In this document: piece by piece, positions 35,026 through 43,907 of the stretch | Layout of the letters: each line of letters begins with the position of its first letter | Position numbering within the stretch: the stretch's first letter is position 1 | Assembly: GCA_023269635.1 (NCBI GenBank) | Contig: JAHFPN010000001.1 | Span: forward strand, 59,037-123,036 | DNA length: 64,000 bases | Direction: 5' to 3' | Origin: Hyphomicrobiales bacterium | Lineage (GTDB): Bacteria > Pseudomonadota > Alphaproteobacteria > Rhizobiales > Xanthobacteraceae | Program-made: the position numbers and the translations under genes | The notes under the pieces: model-generated | What the model was told of the DNA's origin: nothing | The model's input: the letters and a program-made list of their open reading frames with translations, nothing else | Database searches by the model: none

Positions 35026-35840
35026 CGAGCCAGGACACCGCACTCGAGCTTACGCAGCCGTCACGGCTCCAGCGGCAATACTATGCGGTGATCGCGGGCC
35101 GCATCGGACTTGCGTTGCTCCTGCTCGCAGCCTGGAAGACCGGCGCGGACCGTGCCGGGCCGGTCTATGTCGCCGATCCCTTCCAGGTGATCGAGCGGAT
35201 ATTCGTGGACACGCAGTCGGGCGTGCTCTTGCGGCACATCTACGTGACACTCCGGCTCTCCGCGATGGGGTTTGCGATCGGCTGTTTCTTCGGTGTGGCG
35301 CTGCCGTTCCTGCTCCGCCGCATGCCGCGGCTCACCAACGCGGTCGAGCCCTACATCATGGCGTCGGTCGGCGTGCCGAAGTACGCGCTGGTGCCGCTCT
35401 TCATCTTGTGGTTCGGCATCGACGACGCGCCGAAGCTCTGGCTGGTCGGCTTGCTCGTGTTCTATCCGATCTTCATCGCGGTGTTCGCCGGCATCCGCAA
35501 CGTGGACCGGCGGCTGATCAACATGGCGCGCATCGTCGGCGCCAGCGAGACCAAGATCTCGCGCGAGGTGATCTGGAACTCGCTGCTGCCGTTCTTCTTC
35601 GCCGCGCTCAAGATCGCGCTGCCGCGCGCGGTCAGCGCCGCGATCATCGGCGAGTTCCTGGTCGGCAACGAGGGCCTCGGCTATATGATCGAGTACTCGC
35701 GCCAGAACTTCGACACCACCGGCGTGTTCGCCGGCATCGTGGTGGCGACCGCGCTGGTGCTGGTCATCAATGCGATGCTGGTGGAAGTCGACCGGCGCTT
35801 CAATGCCTGGCGGCCGACCGAGCGGCACATGGAGCTCTGA
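35022..35840 (+). CDS. SsuC/TauC-like ABC transporter permease, second
   Basis: The 272-residue permease resembles the first one: GCFFGVALPFLLRRMPRLTNAVEPYIMASVGVPK and an EAA loop NMARIVGASETKISREVIW, with NFDTTGVFAGIVVATALVLVINAML near the end. The shared NFDTTGVF segment shows the two permeases are duplicates. It is coupled to the ATPase gene and ends the transporter operon. Confidence 0.9.
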   Translation: MTSQDTALELTQPSRLQRQYYAVIAGRIGLALLLLAAWKTGADRAGPVYVADPFQVIERIFVDTQSGVLLRHIYVTLRLSAMGFAIGCFFGVALPFLLRRMPRLTNAVEPYIMASVGVPKYALVPLFILWFGIDDAPKLWLVGLLVFYPIFIAVFAGIRNVDRRLINMARIVGASETKISREVIWNSLLPFFFAALKIALPRAVSAAIIGEFLVGNEGLGYMIEYSRQNFDTTGVFAGIVVATALVLVINAMLVEVDRRFNAWRPTERHMEL

Positions 35841-36125
35841 GGCGCGCCGGGGCCGAACTGGTAGCCTGATGTGCCGCGGCTCGGTCGGGGGCTGGCGCTT
35901 GCCGGCGGTCCCGGCACCGATCGCGCGGTGCGGCGCATGTCGGTCTAGCGTCCCGCGTGGGCCGCGTCCCCCGGTGTGCGCGAACGCGCCTTTCGACCGG
36001 CGTGCAAATGTAGTTTACTTGGACAGAGCGGTGCCGGGCCGAACGCACGCCAAAGGGCCGCGCCTTCGAGTTTCAATTCATGAAACCCGGCGGCAGACCG
36101 GGCGCGGCAGGGAGGCGACAGCACC

Positions 36126-37748
36126 ATGAGCGAAGCGGAAATCTTTGACTATGTGATCGTCGGCGCGGGAACCGCGGGCTGCATTTTGGCACGGCGCCTG
36201 ACCGAGGACGGCAAGACCAATGTCTGTCTCATCGAGGCGGGGCCGCCGGACAAGAATCCGCTCATCCACATGCCGCTCGGCTTCATTCGCATGCTGTTCG
36301 AGCCGAAATACAACTGGATGTTCATGTCGCCGCCCGACCCGAACATCAAGAACCGCCCGATGTTCGCGCCGCGCGGCAAAACGCTCGGCGGCTCGAGCTC
36401 GATCAACGGCATGATCTACATGCGCGGCCACCGGCGCGACTATGACGAGTGGGCCTCGCTCGGCAACGCGGGCTGGGCCTATGACGATATTCTTCCCTAT
36501 CTGCGCAAGCCGATGCACAACGAGAACTACAACGACGGCAAGGTGCACGATCGGAACGGGCCGTGGCACATCAAGTATCTCGAGGAGCCCAATCCGCTGA
36601 ACCACGTGTTCCTGCAGGCCGCGGAGTCGCTACAGAAGAAGCGCATTCCCGATTTCAACGCCGGCGACAACGAGGGCTTTGGCATCTACCAGGTCACCAT
36701 CTCGAACGGCCGGCGCACGACCGCGGCGACCGCGTTCCTCGATCCGATCAAGGACAGGGCGAATTTGAAGATCCTGACCGAGGTCCAGGTTTCGCGGATC
36801 GTGGTCGAGAACGGGCGCGCCACCGGCGTCGAGTTCGGCGCCAACGGCGCGCCGCGCCGGATTAACGCGCGCCGCGAGGTGATCCTGGCGGCCGGCGCCT
36901 TCCAGTCGCCGCAGGTGCTGATGCTCTCCGGCATCGGCGACGGCGCCGAGCTCAAGAAGCACGGCATCGAAGTCACGCATGCGCTGCGCGGCGTCGGCAA
37001 GAATCTGCAGGATCACATCTCCTGCCCGATCCACTTCATGAGCCCGCGCACGACGTCCTACGGCGTGTCGTTCGCGGCGATGCCGAGGATCGCGTGGAAT
37101 TTCCTGCGCTACGTGACGACCCGCAAAGGCTTCTTCGGCAACAACATCGTGGAGAGCGGGGGCTTCATCAAGACCAAGCCGATCCTCGACCGCCCCGACA
37201 TCCAGCACATCTTCGTGCCGACCCATCAGGGCAAGCCGGGCCAGCTCTTGGCCTGGGGCCACGGTTTCCGCATCACCTGCTGTCTCCTGCATCCGAAGAG
37301 CCGCGGCGAAGTGAGGCTCGCGAGTGCGAAGGTGAGCGACGCGCCGGTGATCGATTTCAAGTTCTTCTCCGATCCGCAGGGCCCGGACTCGGACATCGAG
37401 GTGCTGATCCGCGGCATCAAGGATGGGCGGCGCATCCTGACCGCGCCGGCGTTCGACTATTATCGCGGCGAGGCGGTGTGGCCGGCCGACAACGTCAAGA
37501 CCGACGACGACTATCGCGATTTCGTGCGCGAGTTCTCCTCGACCGTGTTTCACCCGGTCGGCACCTGCAAGATGGGCAAGGACGACATGGCGGTGGTCGA
37601 CGACCGGCTGCGCGTGCGTGGGCTGAAGGGCCTGCGCGTGGTCGATGCCTCGATCATGCCCACGGTCACCACCGGCAACACCAACGCGCCCACCATGGCG
37701 ATCGCGGAAAAGGGCGCGGACATGATCAAGGCCGACGCCCGCGGCTGA
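36126..37748 (+). CDS. GMC-family FAD-dependent oxidoreductase (choline-dehydrogenase-like)
   Basis: This flavoenzyme of 540 residues oxidises an alcohol. It has the FAD-binding [18 protein letters not shown] near the start, GMC signature 1 ([18 protein letters not shown]), signature 2 ([15 protein letters not shown]) and the catalytic [10 protein letters not shown] His, with [15 protein letters not shown] at the end. The sequence is close to BetA-like dehydrogenases, but no betaine genes are near. Position before a hydroxycinnamoyl-CoA hydratase suggests an aromatic or side-chain alcohol, for example a lignin-derived compound; this is inference. Confidence 0.9.
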   Translation: MSEAEIFDYVIVGAGTAGCILARRLTEDGKTNVCLIEAGPPDKNPLIHMPLGFIRMLFEPKYNWMFMSPPDPNIKNRPMFAPRGKTLGGSSSINGMIYMRGHRRDYDEWASLGNAGWAYDDILPYLRKPMHNENYNDGKVHDRNGPWHIKYLEEPNPLNHVFLQAAESLQKKRIPDFNAGDNEGFGIYQVTISNGRRTTAATAFLDPIKDRANLKILTEVQVSRIVVENGRATGVEFGANGAPRRINARREVILAAGAFQSPQVLMLSGIGDGAELKKHGIEVTHALRGVGKNLQDHISCPIHFMSPRTTSYGVSFAAMPRIAWNFLRYVTTRKGFFGNNIVESGGFIKTKPILDRPDIQHIFVPTHQGKPGQLLAWGHGFRITCCLLHPKSRGEVRLASAKVSDAPVIDFKFFSDPQGPDSDIEVLIRGIKDGRRILTAPAFDYYRGEAVWPADNVKTDDDYRDFVREFSSTVFHPVGTCKMGKDDMAVVDDRLRVRGLKGLRVVDASIMPTVTTGNTNAPTMAIAEKGADMIKADARG

Positions 37749-37775
37749 GCCGCGGATCGAGGCCGTCGCCGATTG

Positions 37776-37803
37776 GCGCCGCTGCCGCATTTGGCGGCGG
37801 CGC
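37776..37803 (+). terminator. Possible terminator after the GMC gene
   Basis: Arms GCGCCGCTGCC (37776-37786) and GGCGGCGGCGC (37793-37803) pair at 10 of 11 positions around GCATTT. The following TCCGTCTTGG is only moderately T-rich, so termination is tentative. Confidence 0.35.
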
Positions 37804-37909
37804 TCCGTCTTGGCGGCGACATGCTGGCGCAGCCGCTCCCTCCCGGTGGCGATTTCAATTAGAGTTGCGGGCGCCGCGGTCGGCGCGGCGGCGTGAAGGG
37901 GAAACGGAC

Positions 37910-38767
37910 ATGGCTGAGGCTGGCAAAGGCGGCCGCGAAAGCGCGGAGCCCAAGGGCAAGACCGTGCTGGTCGAGTTCGAGAACGGCATCGCCTGGGTGA
38001 TCCTGAACCGGCCGGCGAAGCGCAACGCCATGAATCCGGAGATGAACAGCGAGATGGTGCGCGTGCTCGACGCGCTCGAAACCGACGAGCGCTGCAAGGT
38101 GCTCGTGCTCACCGGCGCCGGCGATTCGTTCACCGCCGGCATGGACCTGCGCGAATATTTCCGCTCCACCGACAAGATGCGCCACGTCGAGCGGGTGCGC
38201 ATCTATCGCGAAGCGCAGCATTGGCAGTGGGTGCGGCTGATGAACTACTACAAGCCCACGATCGCCATGGTGAACGGCTGGTGCTTCGGCGGCGCCTTCA
38301 CGCCGCTGATTTCCTGCGATCTCGCCATCGCCGCCGAGGAGGCGAAGTTCGGTCTCTCCGAGATCAATTGGGGGATCCTGCCCGGCGGCAACGTGTCGAA
38401 GGCGCTGCATCTGCTGAACCGGCGCGCCGCGCTCTACTACATCATGACCGGCGAAACTTTCGACGGAAACAAGGCCGCCGAAATGGGCCTCGTGAACGAG
38501 GCGGTGCCGCTCAAGAAGTTGCGCGCGCGCACCGTCGCGCTCGCGAACCGGCTGATGGAGAAGAACCCGACCGTGCTGCGCCAGGCCAAGGTCGCCTTCA
38601 AGAACGTCGAGCACATGCCCTGGGACGTCGCCGCCGACTACCTCAGCGCCAAGAACGAGCAGGGTATCCTGCTCGATCCCGAGCGCGGCCGCGAGCAGGG
38701 CTTGAAGCAGTTCCTCGACGACAAGTCCTATCGGCCCGGCCTTTCCGCCTACAAGCGCGGCGCGTGA
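37910..38767 (+). CDS. p-Hydroxycinnamoyl-CoA hydratase/lyase (feruloyl-CoA type)
   Basis: HCHL hydrates feruloyl- or coumaroyl-CoA and cleaves it to vanillin or 4-hydroxybenzaldehyde plus acetyl-CoA. The 285-residue crotonase has AGMDLREYFR, MVNGWCFGGAFTPL and GLSEINWG with the catalytic Glu151, and the HCHL-specific tail REQGLKQFLDDKSYRPGLSAY. Where HCHL usually has FSPLVACD this one has FTPLISCD, so a Ser contact residue is Thr. Six bases separate it from the ADP-forming acyl-CoA synthetase that would make its substrate. The call rests on near-continuous family resemblance. Confidence 0.88.
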   Translation: MAEAGKGGRESAEPKGKTVLVEFENGIAWVILNRPAKRNAMNPEMNSEMVRVLDALETDERCKVLVLTGAGDSFTAGMDLREYFRSTDKMRHVERVRIYREAQHWQWVRLMNYYKPTIAMVNGWCFGGAFTPLISCDLAIAAEEAKFGLSEINWGILPGGNVSKALHLLNRRAALYYIMTGETFDGNKAAEMGLVNEAVPLKKLRARTVALANRLMEKNPTVLRQAKVAFKNVEHMPWDVAADYLSAKNEQGILLDPERGREQGLKQFLDDKSYRPGLSAYKRGA

Positions 38768-38773
38768 ATTTCC

Positions 38774-40903
38774 GTGGCCGAGATTGACCCGGCGGCGATT
38801 GCGCGCCTCTTGAAGCCGCGCTCGGTCGCCGTCGTCGGCGCGTCGGAAGACGCCAGCACGATCGGCGGCCGGGTGTTCAACAATCTCTTGCGCGCCAAGT
38901 TCACGGGCGATCTGCATCTGGTCAGCCGCACGCGCGCCGAGATCGGCGGCCATCGTTGCGTTAAGACGATCGATGACCTTCCATTGGGCGTGGATGCGCT
39001 GGTCCTGATGGTGCCGGCCGAGGCGGTGCGCGACTCGATCGCGGCATGCGTCCGGCGCAAGGTGAATGGCGCGATCATTTTTTCCTCGGGCTTCGCCGAG
39101 ATGGGTGATTCCGGCAAGGCCGAGCAAGCGGCGCTCGCGGCCATGGCGCAGGAGGGCGGATTGCTCGTGGTCGGACCGAACTGCCTCGGCTTCACCAATT
39201 ACGTCGACGGCGTTCCGCTCACCTTCGACGAATACAAGCCGATGGCGCCTGCGGCCCGCCCCGGCGTCGCGCTGATCGCGCAGAGCGGCGGGCTCGTGAA
39301 CAGCATCCGCGATTCGCTGGTCGGAAGCGGCGTCGCGGTCACCTACAATGTGAGCTCCGGCAACGAATCCGTGGTCACGGCCGAGGATTTTCTCGACTAC
39401 GCGGTGGACGATCCGGCGACTGGGACGATCATCCTGTTCGTCGAGCAGGTTCGCCGGCCGCAGAAACTGCTTCGTCTCGCCGCCAAGGCGCGCGCGCGGA
39501 AGAAGTCGATCGTGCTGATGCAGCCGGGCCGCACCACCAAGGCGCGCGCGGCGGTGCAGTCCCATACCGGCGCGCTGACCGGCGATCTCGCGATGATGCG
39601 CGCGGTGCTCGGCCGCGAGGGCGTCGCGGTGGTCGACAGCTTCGACGCGCTGGTGGACGCGGCGCTGATCCTCAATCGCTACGCGCCTCCGAGCGTCGGC
39701 GGCGTGGCGATGCTCACCAATTCCGGCGCCATGCGCGGCGTCGCCTTCGATATCGCGGAACAGACCGGCATCGACCTCGTCGAATTCTCGGAGCGCACGC
39801 TCTCGACGCTGCGCGCGATCGTACCGCCCTATATGCCGGCGGAGAATCCGTTCGACATCGCGACGCTCACGTTCAAGCAGCCGGAGCTCTGGGGGCGGGC
39901 CGCCGAGATTCTGCTGGAAGAGCCGCGCGCCGGCGCGCTGCTGATTTCGATCTTTCCCGGCACGCTCTCGCAGCAGGCGAGCCGGATGAAATACATGCTG
40001 CCGGTGCTGCGCCCGTCGAAAAAGCCGATCGTGTTCGTGATGTTGGGCGAGCCGATGCCGCTCGACGAGACCTTCGTGGCGGAGGTGCGGGCCGAGGGCA
40101 TCCCGCTGTTCCGATCGACCGAGCGCGCCATGCGCGCAATGGCCGCGGTGATTGAGCTTGGCGTGGCGCGAAAATACGCCGGCAAACCCGCGGCGCCGAA
40201 AGCGCCCGCGCCGATCTCCAATCCGGCGGGCGGTACGATCGCGGAATACCGGAGCAAAGAGATCCTCGCCGCCGCCGGGGTGCCAATCCCTAAGGGCGCG
40301 CTTGCGAAGAATATCGGCGAGGCGGAGCAGGTTGCCTCGCGCATCGGCTATCCGGTCGTTTTGAAGGCGCAAGCCCCGGCGCTCGCGCACAAGAGCGATG
40401 CGGGCGGCGTCATCACGAACATCGCCGACGCCGCCGCCCTGCGCGCGGCTTGGGAGCGCATTCAACAGAATATCCGCAAAGCCCGCCCGGGCCTCGTCCT
40501 CGACGGCGCGTTGGTCGAGCAGTCGGCGCGGCCCGGGCTCGAGATGATCGTCGGCGCCAGGCGCGATCCCGGCTGGGGCGTGGTGCTGATGCTGGGCCTC
40601 GGCGGCATCTGGGTCGAGACGCTGCGCGACGTGCAGGTGCTTCCGGGTCAGGCCGCCGAGGAGGAGATCGTGGCCGCGCTCCGCCGCCTGCGCGGCGCGC
40701 CGTTGCTCGCCGGAACCCGCGGCATGCCGCCGGTCGATCTTGCCGCGGTGGCGCGGGTCGCACGTATCCTCGCCGAGATCTTGGAACAGTCGCCGGCCGC
40801 GACCGAGATCGAGATCAATCCCCTGGTCGGGTATGCGGCCGGGGAGGGTGCGCTGGCGTTGGACGCCCTGATCGTGACCGGGCCAACCCCGCCCGCTGCC
40901 TAG
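38774..40903 (+). CDS. ADP-forming acyl-CoA synthetase, probable hydroxycinnamoyl/feruloyl-CoA ligase
   Basis: The 709-residue protein (GTG start) has a CoA-binding domain (RSVAVVGASEDASTIGGRV), a ligase domain (LLVVGPNCLGF, QSHTGALTGD with the phospho-His) and a C-terminal ATP-grasp (HKSDAGGVITNI, EIEINPLVGY). This is the acetate-CoA ligase (ADP-forming) class, to which the FerA feruloyl-CoA synthetase of Sphingobium belongs. Linkage to the hydratase-lyase six bases upstream makes a two-step ferulate or coumarate chain-shortening module likely. Unlike the 18985 gene it has no acetyltransferase domain. Confidence 0.83.
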   Translation: MAEIDPAAIARLLKPRSVAVVGASEDASTIGGRVFNNLLRAKFTGDLHLVSRTRAEIGGHRCVKTIDDLPLGVDALVLMVPAEAVRDSIAACVRRKVNGAIIFSSGFAEMGDSGKAEQAALAAMAQEGGLLVVGPNCLGFTNYVDGVPLTFDEYKPMAPAARPGVALIAQSGGLVNSIRDSLVGSGVAVTYNVSSGNESVVTAEDFLDYAVDDPATGTIILFVEQVRRPQKLLRLAAKARARKKSIVLMQPGRTTKARAAVQSHTGALTGDLAMMRAVLGREGVAVVDSFDALVDAALILNRYAPPSVGGVAMLTNSGAMRGVAFDIAEQTGIDLVEFSERTLSTLRAIVPPYMPAENPFDIATLTFKQPELWGRAAEILLEEPRAGALLISIFPGTLSQQASRMKYMLPVLRPSKKPIVFVMLGEPMPLDETFVAEVRAEGIPLFRSTERAMRAMAAVIELGVARKYAGKPAAPKAPAPISNPAGGTIAEYRSKEILAAAGVPIPKGALAKNIGEAEQVASRIGYPVVLKAQAPALAHKSDAGGVITNIADAAALRAAWERIQQNIRKARPGLVLDGALVEQSARPGLEMIVGARRDPGWGVVLMLGLGGIWVETLRDVQVLPGQAAEEEIVAALRRLRGAPLLAGTRGMPPVDLAAVARVARILAEILEQSPAATEIEINPLVGYAAGEGALALDALIVTGPTPPAA

Positions 40904-41808
40904 CGGCCGAGGATACGCGCGGCTTCCGCGAATACCTCGTCGACCTCGAATTTCCGCGGGATCACCTTCTGCTCGAAGGCGTATTGCACGATCGTTTCGA
41001 GCGACTTGCGGTTGGCTTCGATGCCGAACGGAAAAAAATCGATGCCGTCGGCCGGCGGCGGCGCGGCCTTCTTGCTTTCGAAGAGCACGCGGTAGATTTC
41101 CCGCACCGCGTCCGACCGCGCGTCGGCGAGCGGCTTCTGCACCGCGACCAGGTGATTGATCGGGACCACTTTGTTTTTCTCGTACCAGGCGCGCGCCGCG
41201 GCTTGCGGATCGGGAATCAGCGGACGAATTCGCGCGTCCTGGGGCGCATCGGGAATCACCGCGGCGTCGATCTCGCCGTCGAGCAGCATCTGGACGAACG
41301 GCTTGGCGCCCGGCTTCGTGCGCTCGACATTGGGCGGGTCGCGATATTCCGCCAGGTGACCGTCGTCGGAGCAGACCCAGGTCACGCGCGCCGGATCGAC
41401 GCCGTACTCGTGCTGCAGGATGCCGCGCACCCAGGTCGCGGTCGTCACGGTGTAGGACCTCAAGCCCACGCGCCGCCCGTTCAGGTCGCTCGGCTTCAGC
41501 GGCCCACGGTCGGCGTTGTAGAGGAGCGTATGCTGCTGGAAGCGGCCGAGCACGGTGGCGGGCAGCAGGATGAGCGGCTTTCCATAGACCTTGGCCTGCA
41601 AGAACGTGACGATGGCGAGCTCGCCCGCGTCGAACTTGCCCTCCCGTACCATCGGCTTGAAGCCCTGGTTCGCGATCTTCGGGCCGCAGAAGTCGAAGCT
41701 CACCAGATCGGATTTGATCTCGCCCGCTTTCAGCGCGCGCGTGGCCGGATGATCGCCGAGATTGGCCTTGAGCGTGATCGGGCCGCTCGCGGGATACGCG
41801 CTCGTCAT
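40900..41808 (-). CDS. 4,5-Dihydroxyphthalate-decarboxylase-like protein
   Basis: The 302-residue product has the periplasmic-binding-like fold but no signal peptide, as in Pht5-type 4,5-dihydroxyphthalate decarboxylases. Seen motifs are FDFCGPKIANQGFKPMVREG, GELAIVTFLQAKVYGKPL, LNGRRVGLRSYTVTTATWVRGIL and IDAAVIPDAPQDARIRPL. That enzyme yields protocatechuate from phthalate breakdown. It converges with the acyl-CoA synthetase (four-base overlap of ends) and is 4 bases from the upstream aldolase gene. A solute-binding role cannot be excluded. Confidence 0.75.
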   Translation of the reverse strand: MTSAYPASGPITLKANLGDHPATRALKAGEIKSDLVSFDFCGPKIANQGFKPMVREGKFDAGELAIVTFLQAKVYGKPLILLPATVLGRFQQHTLLYNADRGPLKPSDLNGRRVGLRSYTVTTATWVRGILQHEYGVDPARVTWVCSDDGHLAEYRDPPNVERTKPGAKPFVQMLLDGEIDAAVIPDAPQDARIRPLIPDPQAAARAWYEKNKVVPINHLVAVQKPLADARSDAVREIYRVLFESKKAAPPPADGIDFFPFGIEANRKSLETIVQYAFEQKVIPRKFEVDEVFAEAARILGR

Positions 41809-41812
41809 CGGC

Positions 41813-42676
41813 TCATTTCCGTCCGGCCAACTCGCGCGCCTTGTCGAGGTGCGCGTAGCTGCGCGTCGGCGCGCACATGAGGAACGTGTAGCCCTCTTTC
41901 AGGATGCGCTCGGCATTGCCGACCTCTACGTGCGGATGGCCGACCGGCACCTTGTGCTCCTTGCAGGTCTTCACCACGTGCGCCATCGCTTCCAAGAGCT
42001 TCGGGTGCTCGTACTGGCGCGGAAACCCGAGCTCCTGCCCGAGATCGCCCTCGCCGATCAGGATCGCGCCGATGCCCGGGACCTTCTTCAGGATGTCGGC
42101 GAGGTTGTCGACGCCCTTGGTGTCCTCGATCTGCAGCACCACGAAAATCTCGCCCTTGGGATCGAGCGGCCAGACGTCGGCGCGCTGGTAATATTCCTGC
42201 TGGGTCAAGCCCCAGTAGCGCACCGCGGCGGTCGGGCCGTCGCCGCGGATGCCGGCCGGCTCGAAGCGCGGCGCCGATTTCAGGCGTGGGTAACGGCAGG
42301 CCGCGACCGCGTTATAGGCCTCGTCCACCGTGCTGATATGCGGCCAAACGATCCCGTAGCAGCCGAGATCGAGCGCTTGCTTCGCGTGCCACTGGCCCTT
42401 CTCGACACCGTTCACCGGGATGCGCACGAACGGCGTCACCGCCGGAGCGAGCGCGCCGGCTTTCGCGATCTGCGCGCGGTTCAGCATGTATTGCAGGCAG
42501 TCCCTGAGCGCACGCCCGTCCCACGGCGCATGCTCCATCTCGAACACGACGCCGTCGTATTTGGAGACGCTCATCGCGAGCGCCGCGTCGATTTCGGCGG
42601 GCGAAAAGGCGGTGAACGCCGGCTGCCCGCTCTCCAGCGCGCGGATCACGCCGTTCAGTCGCGGAAGTTCGGCCAT
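41813..42676 (-). CDS. HpcH/HpaI family aldolase
   Basis: The 287-residue class II aldolase is Mg2+- or Mn2+-dependent and cleaves 4-hydroxy-2-oxo acids, giving pyruvate. It shows VFEMEHAPWDGRALRDCLQ, the metal site QIEDTKGVDN and GEGDLGQELGFP, and a late VEVGNAERILKEGYTF. The ATG at 42676 is chosen as homology starts at ELPRLNGVIRALESG. It is coupled to the decarboxylase-like gene, and the divergent neighbour is a 4-oxalomesaconate-hydratase-like protein whose product would need such an aldolase. Its exact substrate is inferred. Confidence 0.85.
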   Translation of the reverse strand: MAELPRLNGVIRALESGQPAFTAFSPAEIDAALAMSVSKYDGVVFEMEHAPWDGRALRDCLQYMLNRAQIAKAGALAPAVTPFVRIPVNGVEKGQWHAKQALDLGCYGIVWPHISTVDEAYNAVAACRYPRLKSAPRFEPAGIRGDGPTAAVRYWGLTQQEYYQRADVWPLDPKGEIFVVLQIEDTKGVDNLADILKKVPGIGAILIGEGDLGQELGFPRQYEHPKLLEAMAHVVKTCKEHKVPVGHPHVEVGNAERILKEGYTFLMCAPTRSYAHLDKARELAGRK

Positions 42677-42867
42677 GCAACCCCCTGCAAAAAAGCCGCG
42701 CGCGAACTTTGCGCTCGCATCGGCGCATTGCGGATATAGCCGATACGGCATTCGCCTCACAAGCGAGGCGCGGCGGCTGGCCGGTTTGACAATCGCCGGG
42801 CAGCCCGTAGCATTCGATGCATCGCGCACAACCGCGCGGCCTTCTCATCACTTACAGCGTCGGAATC

Positions 42868-43899
42868 ATGATTATCGATTGTCACGGCCATTACACGACC
42901 GAGCCGAAGAACCTGCACCGCTTCCGTCAGGACCAGATCGCGGCGGTGAAGGAAAAGAAGCCGCTACCCCCGCGCGCCGCGCTGAAAATCAGCGATGACG
43001 AAATTCGCGCGAGCCTGGAAGGCGCCCAGCTTAAACTTCAGCGCGAGCGCGGCACCGATCTCACGATCTTTTCTCCGCGCGCCTCCGGCATGGGTCACCA
43101 CATCGGCGACGAGACCGTCAGCATGGAATGGTCGCAGGTCTGCAACGACCTCATCCATCGCGTCTGCGGCCTCTATCCGCAGAATTTCATCGGTGTTTGC
43201 CAATTGCCGCAGTCGCCGGGGGTGCCGCCGAAAAATAGCGCCCGCGAGCTGGAGCGTTGCGTCCACGAACTCGGCTTCGTCGGCTGCAATCTCAATCCCG
43301 ATCCTTCCGGTGGCGCTTTCAGCTCGCCGCCGCTCTCGGACAAGTGGTGGTATCCGATTTACGAGAAGCTGGTCGAGCTCGACGTGCCGGCGATGATCCA
43401 CGTCAGCGGCTCCTGCAACCCCGCCCAGCACACCACCGGCGCCTACTACATCAACGCCGACACCATGGCGTTCATGCAGCTGCTGATGTCCGATCTGTTC
43501 AAGGATTTCCCGACGCTGAAATTGATCATTCCCCACGGCGGCGGCGCGGTGCCGTTCCATTGGGGCCGCTATCGCGGCCTCGCGCTCAACAACAACCGTC
43601 CGCCGCTCGACGAGCTGATGCGGAACAACGTCTACTTCGACACCTGCGTCTATCATCTGCCGGGAATCGAGCTGCTCACCAAAGTCGTGCCCATCGACAA
43701 CATTCTGTTCGCTTCCGAGATGGTCGGTGCCGTCAAAGGCATCGACCCGGAGACCGGGCACTATTTCGACGACACCAAGCGCTACGTCGACCAGGTGTCG
43801 TGGTTGTCGGCCGCGGATAAGCAGAAGATTTTCGAGGGCAATACACGGAAAGTTTTCAGTCGGCTGAAAAAGAAATTAGCAACCGCCGCGCGGTTCTGA
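42868..43899 (+). CDS. 4-Oxalomesaconate-hydratase-like amidohydrolase
   Basis: The 343-residue protein begins MIIDCHGHYTTEPK, the hallmark start of LigJ-type 4-oxalomesaconate hydratases of the amidohydrolase family. Metal ligands are visible in DCHGHY, MIHVSG and IIPHGGGAVPFHWGRYRGL, with FASEMVGAVKG near the C-terminus. LigJ acts in the protocatechuate 4,5-cleavage pathway before the final aldolase. The ATG at 42868 is fixed by that N-terminus. The other genes of that pathway (dioxygenase LigAB, LigC, LigI) are not in this window. Confidence 0.83.
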   Translation: MIIDCHGHYTTEPKNLHRFRQDQIAAVKEKKPLPPRAALKISDDEIRASLEGAQLKLQRERGTDLTIFSPRASGMGHHIGDETVSMEWSQVCNDLIHRVCGLYPQNFIGVCQLPQSPGVPPKNSARELERCVHELGFVGCNLNPDPSGGAFSSPPLSDKWWYPIYEKLVELDVPAMIHVSGSCNPAQHTTGAYYINADTMAFMQLLMSDLFKDFPTLKLIIPHGGGAVPFHWGRYRGLALNNNRPPLDELMRNNVYFDTCVYHLPGIELLTKVVPIDNILFASEMVGAVKGIDPETGHYFDDTKRYVDQVSWLSAADKQKIFEGNTRKVFSRLKKKLATAARF

Positions 43900-43907
43900 C
43901 GAAGACT

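Noticed and set aside
37859-40465. 868-codon minus-strand frame opposite the hydratase-lyase and acyl-CoA ligase
   Set aside because: Both plus-strand genes are recognised through their full length. The minus frame is an antisense artefact of codon bias.
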